From contig DIXX01000091.1 of assembly GCA_002428805.1 (NCBI GenBank), positions 1,852 through 8,435 on the forward strand: 6,584 nucleotides of DNA, read 5' to 3'. Positions 1 through 4,870 of this stretch are shown one piece after another. Origin of the DNA: Cetobacterium sp. UBA6069 (GTDB lineage: Bacteria; Fusobacteriota; Fusobacteriia; Fusobacteriales; Fusobacteriaceae). Below the pieces are notes generated by a model that was not told the origin of the DNA, made no database searches, and saw nothing but the letters and a program-made list of their open reading frames with translations. The first letter of the stretch is position 1, and each line of letters opens with the position of its first letter. A program made the translations under genes and the position numbers.

Positions 1-1326
1 GCTCATCACGGACCTGAAGATCTTTTTATATCTATTATTATGATTTTAGGATCATTTTTCCTACTATTAAATATCAACGTTACCTTAACACTGATTGTTT
101 TTTCTGTAATACCATTTATTATTTGGTTTACACTAAGTAGAAAACAAAAAATGAGTAGTGCTTTTTTAGAAACACGTGAAAAAATTGGAGCCATCAACTC
201 AACTTTACAAAATAGCATAAGTGGAATAAGAGTGTCAAAAGCTTTTGTAAATAAAGAGGAAGAACTTCAAAAATTTAAAAAAAGTAATGTCGAATTCAAA
301 AAAGCTCGTGAAGGAGCTTATAAAGTTATGGCTGAATATGTTTCAGGTATGACATTTTTTACAGATATGTTAGATTATCTTGTATTGGTCTTTGGTGCAA
401 TTTTTACTTACCAAGGTAAAATCAATTTTGGAGACTTTTTAGCTTATCTACTTTATATCAGAATTTTTAGCCAACCTATAAAAAGGTTAGTTGGCTTTGT
501 TGAACAGTATCAAAATGGAATGAGTGGATTTAAACGTTTTAAAGATATGCTAGATGAAGATGTTGAAAAAGATTCACCAAACTCAACTGTATTAGAAAAT
601 GTTAAAGGAAATATCTCTTTTGAAAACATCTACTTTAGTCACGATAAGAAAAATATTTTAAAAGACTTCTCTTTAAATATTAAAGCTGGAGAAAAATTAG
701 CTCTTGTTGGTCCATCAGGTGGCGGTAAAACAACAATATGTAATTTAATTCCTAGATTCTACGATATAAATAGTGGAGATATTAAAATAGATTCAAAGAG
801 TATCTACGACTTTAAAATAGACTCTCTAAGACAAAACATAGGAATTGTACAACAAGATCCATTCCTATTTACAGGAACAATTAGAGAAAACTTAGTTATT
901 GGAAAACCTAATGCAACTGACGAGGAAATTATTGATGCTGCTAAAAAAGCTAATATTCACGATTTTATAGAAACTCTTCCAAATGGGTATGATAGTGAAG
1001 TTGGCGAAAGAGGAGTTAAACTTTCTGGTGGACAAAAGCAAAGAATTGCAATTGGTAGAATTTTCCTTAAAAATCCACCAATTTTAATTTTAGATGAAGC
1101 CACATCAGCTTTAGATAATATCACAGAACAACTTATTCAAGAATCGTTAGATGAACTTTCTAAAAATCGTACGACTATTGTTGTGGCACATAGATTATCA
1201 ACTATTAAAAATGCAGATACAATTGTAGTTTTAACAGATGATGGGATTGTTGAAAGAGGAAATCACGAAGAACTTATAAACAACAAAGGATTCTACTATA
1301 ATCTTCATTTAGGAATCTTACAATAA
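1..1326 (+). CDS. ABC exporter half-transporter, TMD-NBD fusion (5' end outside window)
   Basis: ATP-driven export protein of the MsbA/LmrA-like type, in which one membrane domain and one ATPase domain share a chain that works as a dimer in the inner membrane. The frame is open from base 1, so the true start lies to the left; the ATG at 40 is internal. 441 residues are visible against about 575-600 usual, so the N-terminus and the first two membrane helices are missing. Hydrophobic segments lie near visible residues 8-40 (two helices), 100-122 and 128-148. The ATPase domain has Walker A GPSGGGKTT (237-245), Q-loop Q284/Q285, signature LSGGQ (341-345), Walker B ILIL-D365 with catalytic E366, D-loop SALD (369-372) and switch H397. 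All catalytic residues are present, so the subunit should hydrolyse ATP. Substrate cannot be told; lipid, drug or peptide export are all possible. Whether it pairs with itself or with an upstream partner gene is not visible. Confidence 0.95.
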   Translation, partial: AHHGPEDLFISIIMILGSFFLLLNINVTLTLIVFSVIPFIIWFTLSRKQKMSSAFLETREKIGAINSTLQNSISGIRVSKAFVNKEEELQKFKKSNVEFKKAREGAYKVMAEYVSGMTFFTDMLDYLVLVFGAIFTYQGKINFGDFLAYLLYIRIFSQPIKRLVGFVEQYQNGMSGFKRFKDMLDEDVEKDSPNSTVLENVKGNISFENIYFSHDKKNILKDFSLNIKAGEKLALVGPSGGGKTTICNLIPRFYDINSGDIKIDSKSIYDFKIDSLRQNIGIVQQDPFLFTGTIRENLVIGKPNATDEEIIDAAKKANIHDFIETLPNGYDSEVGERGVKLSGGQKQRIAIGRIFLKNPPILILDEATSALDNITEQLIQESLDELSKNRTTIVVAHRLSTIKNADTIVVLTDDGIVERGNHEELINNKGFYYNLHLGILQ

Positions 1327-1345
1327 TAATTTTATTTAATCTTTA

Positions 1346-1352
1346 GGGGAGG
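1346..1352 (+). promoter_or_regulatory. Ribosome binding site fixing the start of the solute-binding protein
   Basis: GGGGAGG lies 5 nt before ATG 1358. It is only 2 nt from the in-frame TTG at 1355, which is too close for initiation, so ATG 1358 is taken as the start. Confidence 0.8.
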
Positions 1353-1357
1353 ATTTG

Positions 1358-2860
1358 ATGATCAAACTTTTCACTTTATTATTTGCTTTAAATATTTTAT
1401 TTTTTAATACTAATACTTTTTCAAATGAAAAAAACAATATCATAGTAGCTCAAGGTTCAAAGCCTAAATCTTTAGACCCTCATACTTTCAATGAGTTTCC
1501 TACTTTAGGTATAACAGAGCACATCTTTAATACTTTAGTAACTCTTGATGATAGAGGCGTTCCAACTCCTGAATTAGCCGAATCATTCGAGTATCTGTCT
1601 CCAACTGAAATTTTATTCTCTATTAGAACGGATGTTAAATTCCACAATGGAGATATTATGACTGTCGATGATGTTATTTTTAGTTTAGAAAGAATGCTTC
1701 AAAAACCTGGAAGTAGAGTTATTCTAAAAGATATCAAAAAGGTTACTAAAACTGAAAATAATAAAGTTCTTATAACTTTAAAAGAGCCCTCTGCTCCATT
1801 TTTAGGAAATCTAACACTGCCTATAGCTGCAATTATGAATAAAAAATACGTTGAAGCTGGAAACAATGTAGCTTTAAAACCTTTGGGAACTGGACCATAT
1901 ATGGTTACAAACTGGGGAGATGGGGATAAAATTATAATGTCTAGTTTTAAAGACTACTTTAAAGGTACTCCTAAAAATAGTGGACTTACATTTAAAATTA
2001 TAACTGAAAATACTAGTCGTTTAGCAGCACTTGAAACTGGAGAAGTTGATGTCATCTATGCTATATCACCTATCGATTTTAATATTGTTGAAAGCAATCC
2101 TGAATTGAATTTACTTCATAAGACTACAACTACAACTGAGTTAATGGTTTTAAATGTTCAAAAAGAAGGGTTAGATAATCCGAATATAAGAAAAGCAATT
2201 CATATGGCTATTGATAAAGAGGGTATCTTAGACGCTATTTTCCTCCAAAGAGGCTCTGTAGCAACTTCACCTATAAATCCCAACATATTTGGGAGCTCGC
2301 AGGATTTAACTGCTTTTAATAGAGATATTGAAGCCGCTAAAAAAATTGTTAAATCTGAAAAGAAAATTCCAACTCTTAAAATTTGGACGAGTGAAAATAT
2401 TGTAAGAGTTCAAATAGCTCAAATTATTCAAGCTAATTTAAAGGAGATTGGAATTGAATCAACTATTGAAATTGTTGAATGGGGAACTTTTTTAAAAAGA
2501 ACTTCAGAGGGAGCACACGACATCTTACTTACAACTTGGATTTTAGGAGTAAGTGATATAGATACTGTTGTAACGACTCTTTTCCACTCTAACTCTATTG
2601 GAGCCGAAGGAAATCGTTCGTTTTATAATAACTCTGATTTAGATACTAAGATTGATTTTGCTCGTTCTACAATTGATCCAGAGAAAAGAAAAATATACTA
2701 CAAAGAGATTCAAGAGATTATTTTAAAAGATAATCCTATCGTTCCTTTAGTTTATAAGATTGATGGAATTGGAATCAATAAAAGAATTCAAAATTTTGAT
2801 TATAATAAAGCAAGTATGAGAAATTACTATGAAAATATGAAAAAAGTAGATGCTAATTAG
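1358..2860 (+). CDS. Family 5 extracellular solute-binding protein (peptide/nickel/glutathione ABC importer)
   Basis: Periplasmic receptor that binds a solute and delivers it to an ABC importer; family SBP_bac_5 (DppA/OppA/NikA/GsiB). The 500-residue length is normal for the family. Residues 1-22 form a signal peptide (hydrophobic run L4-F16) with a plausible signal peptidase I site after T-F-S22. No cysteine follows, so it is not a lipoprotein, which fits a diderm cell. Family hallmarks are a Q-G-S-x-P-x-S-L-D-P-H start of the mature domain, an E-H-I-F-N-T-L-V segment, V-K-F-H-N-G-D followed by D-D-V-I-F-S-L, and PLGTGPY (175-181). Specificity is not readable; a di- or oligopeptide is the default guess. 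No permease or ATPase genes for an importer are nearby. The gene lies 31 bp after an exporter gene with no terminator between and may share its transcript. Its last seven codons lie inside the terminator palindrome. Confidence 0.93.
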   Translation: MIKLFTLLFALNILFFNTNTFSNEKNNIIVAQGSKPKSLDPHTFNEFPTLGITEHIFNTLVTLDDRGVPTPELAESFEYLSPTEILFSIRTDVKFHNGDIMTVDDVIFSLERMLQKPGSRVILKDIKKVTKTENNKVLITLKEPSAPFLGNLTLPIAAIMNKKYVEAGNNVALKPLGTGPYMVTNWGDGDKIIMSSFKDYFKGTPKNSGLTFKIITENTSRLAALETGEVDVIYAISPIDFNIVESNPELNLLHKTTTTTELMVLNVQKEGLDNPNIRKAIHMAIDKEGILDAIFLQRGSVATSPINPNIFGSSQDLTAFNRDIEAAKKIVKSEKKIPTLKIWTSENIVRVQIAQIIQANLKEIGIESTIEIVEWGTFLKRTSEGAHDILLTTWILGVSDIDTVVTTLFHSNSIGAEGNRSFYNNSDLDTKIDFARSTIDPEKRKIYYKEIQEIILKDNPIVPLVYKIDGIGINKRIQNFDYNKASMRNYYENMKKVDAN

Positions 2861-2873
2861 CATCTACTTTTTT
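2840..2873. terminator. Bidirectional rho-independent terminator shared by two convergent genes
   Basis: A perfect 34-nt palindrome centred between 2856 and 2857: six A, an 11-nt arm beginning GTAGATGC, its exact complement, then six T. Read on either strand it gives a hairpin followed by a T tract. It includes the last 21 nt of the + strand solute-binding gene (stop TAG 2858-2860) and the last 10 nt of the - strand thioredoxin-like gene (stop TAG at 2866-2864). The stops are only 3 nt apart. Confidence 0.9.
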
Positions 2874-3355
2874 GTTATCATCTCTATTAAGTCTTTTACT
2901 GTATATTTTAAATACTGTCCTTTTAAATAATCCATTTTTACATCTTCATAGATATGTTTTTTAACCTCTTTTGGTCTCTCTACAAAGATATCTCCACAAA
3001 CTTCATACTCTTCAGATAATGGAACAATAAATGGAACTTTGAATTCATCTATTTCCATTAAAGGCTTTAGAAATTTTTCTCCTCTAGCTTTAGTGATTAT
3101 AGCCATATCAAAATTGCTATTTAGCTCACAGAATTTTTTTAAGACTGTAACATTCAATTGGAAATCCATGCACCAAGGCTCTCCTGCTACTAAAAAGTTT
3201 ATTTTCTTTTCAATATTTTTTACAATATTAACTTCTTCTTCACTCATCTCAATTCTCGAGTAATTTTTAGGAATTCTATCTCTTTCACTTTTAATTCCAG
3301 TTCCCATAAAAGCATCAAAATTCATTCCTGCAGAATATAGAGTTCTTATATCCAT
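2864..3355 (-). CDS. Thioredoxin-family protein with single-cysteine (CxxF) active site
   Basis: Cytoplasmic protein of 163 residues with no signal peptide, matching the thioredoxin-like family represented by Pfam Thioredoxin_9 (recalled, not searched). The motif E-P-W61-C62-M-D-F65 sits after a hydrophobic beta strand (residues 53-58), and a V-P108-F-I segment is the expected cis-proline loop. A later V-E-R-P (125-128) is also typical. Relatives usually have W-C-x-D-C; here the second cysteine is phenylalanine, so the normal CxxC dithiol cannot form. C76 and C120 are other cysteines that might act as resolving partners. The protein may be a monothiol reductase, act with a small thiol, or have a binding role only. 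It is the last gene of the four-gene operon, 26 bp after the small four-cysteine gene. ATG 3355 is preceded by GAGGTG (3361-3366) at 5 nt. It ends inside the shared terminator. Confidence 0.82.
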   Translation of the reverse strand: MDIRTLYSAGMNFDAFMGTGIKSERDRIPKNYSRIEMSEEEVNIVKNIEKKINFLVAGEPWCMDFQLNVTVLKKFCELNSNFDMAIITKARGEKFLKPLMEIDEFKVPFIVPLSEEYEVCGDIFVERPKEVKKHIYEDVKMDYLKGQYLKYTVKDLIEMITKK

Positions 3356-3381
3356 CTCTTCACCTCAGTTTGTATATATTA

Positions 3382-3576
3382 CTATTTATTTAATAACCTA
3401 CAGTTTTTATACTCATTTTTTGATCCAGATCTATAAGTACAAGTTCCTGTTAAAACTTTACACTTTATCGACATGTAATCCTCTATCATCATTCCTATTG
3501 AGTTTTCACACTCAAGAGTTGGATATTTTTCAATTACCTCTTTTTTCTCTTCTTCTGTTATAAAATATCTCTCCAT
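3382..3576 (-). CDS. Small four-cysteine protein of unknown function
   Basis: A 64-residue soluble protein that I do not recognise. The N-terminal third is acidic and probably helical (T-E-E-E-K-K-E-V-I-E). The rest holds C23, C39, C46 and C59 with spacing C-x15-C-x6-C-x12-C, and a basic tail. Four cysteines in so short a chain suggest a bound metal or Fe-S cluster, or two disulfides. There is no signal peptide, so a metal site or a redox partner in the cytoplasm is likelier; this is inference. It is a real gene: ATG 3576 has AGGAG 6 nt upstream, it sits 9 bp after the DUF1275 gene and 26 bp before the thioredoxin-like gene, all on one strand, and it fills the space exactly. The thiol-based neighbour makes a shared redox job attractive but unproven. 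Confidence 0.75.
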   Translation of the reverse strand: MERYFITEEEKKEVIEKYPTLECENSIGMMIEDYMSIKCKVLTGTCTYRSGSKNEYKNCRLLNK

Positions 3577-3582
3577 TTTTTT

Positions 3583-3587
3583 CTCCT
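3583..3587 (-). promoter_or_regulatory. Ribosome binding site overlapping the upstream stop codon
   Basis: On the - strand the DUF1275 stop TAG (3588-3586) runs directly into AGGAG (3587-3583), giving TAGGAG 6 nt before ATG 3576. A ribosome ending DUF1275 would stop on the site used by the small four-cysteine gene, a layout that favours translational coupling. Confidence 0.75.
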
Positions 3588-4251
3588 ACCTTTTCGTTTT
3601 ATAATATCTATCTCTTAATAAAAAATAGTAAATACCACTTAAAATATATGCTAAAGACATATAATTCAATACGTTTCTACCACAATATTTCAATCCCAAA
3701 CCTACTAATAAACCTCCAGTTATAAATGAGAGTATATTTATTGCATAATATTTCATCTTCCACACAATCTCTCTATTACCTCTTAAATAGTGTCCAATCA
3801 CGACCCCTAAATCAGTTACTGTTCCTGTCATATGAGTAGTTCTAATTACCATTCCTTTATAACGTATAAATAGACCATTTTGTAATCCTAAAGAAAAAGC
3901 AAGAATAAATACAAATATCATTTTATTATAAAAATATATATCTATAACTTTTAATAAAATACCTATAAATATAAAAGTATCTCCATATCTTTTTCTAAAT
4001 TCAAAGTCTCTACCTGATCCGATCATAATACCAGAAACTATAGCTCCACTAAAGAACGAAGACACTAGGCCCAGCATTATTTTCAGTTGAGGTATATTTG
4101 AATAAGCCAAGTCTGTAGAGATTCTAGTTACACTTCCTGTAATATGGCTAGCAGTTAAAGAGAATTGCAATATTGCAAAAGCATTCATCCCTCCACCTAA
4201 AAGTGCTAATAAACTAATCCATAAAAACAGTTTTTTGTTAATTATTTCCAT
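3586..4251 (-). CDS. DUF1275 (YoaK-like) integral membrane protein
   Basis: Inner-membrane protein of 221 residues, the usual length for DUF1275/YoaK (Pfam PF06912), a widespread family whose function is not established; a transport role is often assumed. Hydrophobic segments lie near residues 8-28, 56-77, 91-107, 110-126, 168-188 and 194-212, giving about six helices. The family signatures are clear: G-G-M-N-A-F (20-25) with S-H-I-T-G-S-V-T-R (35-43), and L-G-L-Q-N-G (121-126) with T-H-M-T-G-T-V-T-D (139-147). The repeated H-x-T-G-x-V-T motif points to an internal duplication of a three-helix unit. The C-terminus is basic and presumably cytoplasmic. It is the second gene of the operon, 15 bp after the YhcH-like gene. 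ATG 4251 has GAGAGG (4255-4260) only 3 nt upstream, a tight spacing, but no better start exists before the first helix. Confidence 0.9.
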   Translation of the reverse strand: MEIINKKLFLWISLLALLGGGMNAFAILQFSLTASHITGSVTRISTDLAYSNIPQLKIMLGLVSSFFSGAIVSGIMIGSGRDFEFRKRYGDTFIFIGILLKVIDIYFYNKMIFVFILAFSLGLQNGLFIRYKGMVIRTTHMTGTVTDLGVVIGHYLRGNREIVWKMKYYAINILSFITGGLLVGLGLKYCGRNVLNYMSLAYILSGIYYFLLRDRYYKTKR

Positions 4252-4266
4252 TTGCCTCTCTTCTTC

Positions 4267-4722
4267 TTAGTATTTTATTTTAAATACTACTTTCTTTAAT
4301 TCTGTTGGTTCATTATTTTTTGCGATTAACGGCATATGAGGCTCATCAGGGAAAACTACTAAGAAATTATCCTTAGTCATATTCATTCTGTACTCCTCTT
4401 CTCCTTCTAAAACTCCAAAATCTGATTCTTCATTAAACTCGCTTTTCTCTTTTAACGAATCTTTTAATGAATATCCGATTCCTTCTTCTCCTTCAATTAC
4501 AACATGTATATCAATATATTTTTTGTGACATTCAAAGAAACACTCTTCCAAAACTTTTGTCTTACACTCTTGAAGGTTAAAAAATACATTATCGCCATCT
4601 ATTTCATTTTTTCCTACAACCCCATTTTTATAACTTCCATTCTCAATAGCTTCAATTGCTGCATCTAATCCACTTGAAATTCCCTTATAAAACTTCAATT
4701 CATTTAATTGTCCAAAGATCAT
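4267..4722 (-). CDS. YhcH/YjgK/YiaL (DUF386) family cupin-like protein
   Basis: Soluble beta-barrel protein of 151 residues, the normal length for the YhcH/YjgK/YiaL family (Pfam PF04074), which also includes EbgC. Relatives are found in sialic acid and other sugar catabolic operons and are proposed to act on sugars or to assist sugar enzymes; their activity is poorly defined. Visible signatures are E64-C-H66-K-K-Y-I-D-I-H73, then V-I-E-G-x-E-x-I-G-Y, and F-P-D-E-P-H129-M-P with a closing K-K-V-V-F-K-I. E64, H66, H73 and H129 are the likely metal ligands of the cupin-like pocket. No sugar genes are in the window. It is the first gene of a four-gene operon, so it gives no direct support for a sialic acid pathway here. 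ATG 4722 follows AAGGGGGA (4732-4739) at 9 nt. Confidence 0.9.
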   Translation of the reverse strand: MIFGQLNELKFYKGISSGLDAAIEAIENGSYKNGVVGKNEIDGDNVFFNLQECKTKVLEECFFECHKKYIDIHVVIEGEEGIGYSLKDSLKEKSEFNEESDFGVLEGEEEYRMNMTKDNFLVVFPDEPHMPLIAKNNEPTELKKVVFKIKY

Positions 4723-4746
4723 TTTTTATAATCCCCCTTAATTTTT

Positions 4747-4760
4747 TTAATGTACTTTAA
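4747..4760. promoter_or_regulatory. Possible operator: TTAAnGTACnTTAA near-palindrome at the operon start site
   Basis: The 14-nt element TTAATGTACTTTAA is symmetric except for one base pair of positions (12 of 14 bases). It touches the end of the -10 box and covers the predicted transcription start of the - strand operon, where a repressor would block initiation. It is short and AT-rich, so chance is a real alternative. Confidence 0.3.
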
Positions 4761-4789
4761 TAATATTCCAAAATCCTTTATAAAGTCAA
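4760..4789 (-). promoter_or_regulatory. Sigma70-type promoter of the yhcH-like/DUF1275/Cys4/thioredoxin operon
   Basis: On the - strand, -35 TTGACT (4789-4784) and -10 TATTAT (4765-4760) are 18 bp apart, each one base off consensus. The predicted start is near 4753, giving a leader of about 30 nt before ATG 4722. No other promoter is apparent in the short gaps of the operon. Confidence 0.65.
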
Positions 4790-4807
4790 GCTATAATTTA
4801 ATTTAGA

Positions 4808-4836
4808 TTGATTTTTTTTGATAATTCTTTTATAAT
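4808..4836 (+). promoter_or_regulatory. Sigma70-type promoter of lepA
   Basis: -35 TTGATT (4808-4813) and a perfect -10 TATAAT (4831-4836) are separated by 17 bp. The predicted start is near 4843, giving a leader of about 28 nt. It points away from the operon promoter; the two -35 boxes are 18 bp apart. Confidence 0.75.
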
Positions 4837-4858
4837 ATAGTGTGAAGAAATATATTTA

Positions 4859-4865
4859 GAGGAGG
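4859..4865 (+). promoter_or_regulatory. Ribosome binding site deciding the GTG start of lepA
   Basis: GAGGAGG lies 5 nt before GTG 4871. No ATG in this frame occurs before the conserved [12 protein letters not shown] segment, so GTG is the start. Confidence 0.88.
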
Positions 4866-4870
4866 ATATT

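Noticed and set aside
40..42. ATG 40 as the true start of the ABC exporter
   Set aside because: The frame is open to base 1, and the codons before it encode a segment (H-H-G-P-E-D-L-F-I) that fits the exporter membrane domain, so the gene begins outside the window.
6..218. 70-residue reading frame on the - strand
   Set aside because: It lies wholly antisense to the ABC exporter coding sequence and has no family features.
1355..1357. TTG as start codon of the solute-binding protein
   Set aside because: It is only 2 nt from the Shine-Dalgarno, while ATG 1358 directly after it has a proper 5-nt spacing.
1327..1357. Terminator or promoter between the exporter and solute-binding genes
   Set aside because: The 31 bp hold only an AT-rich run and the Shine-Dalgarno; no hairpin or -35/-10 pair is visible.
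3039..3263. 74-residue reading frame on the + strand
   Set aside because: It is the antisense shadow of the thioredoxin-like gene, whose motifs and ribosome binding site clearly mark the - strand as coding.
1358..4722. A sialic acid uptake and use locus, because some sialic acid ABC receptors belong to family 5 and YhcH occurs in nan operons
   Set aside because: The two genes are convergent and in different transcripts, and there are no nan genes, sugar kinases or importer permeases.
4723..4870. Riboswitch or small RNA in the largest intergenic gap
   Set aside because: The predicted leaders are only about 28-30 nt each, and no stable GC-bearing stem or terminator is visible; the two promoters account for the space.
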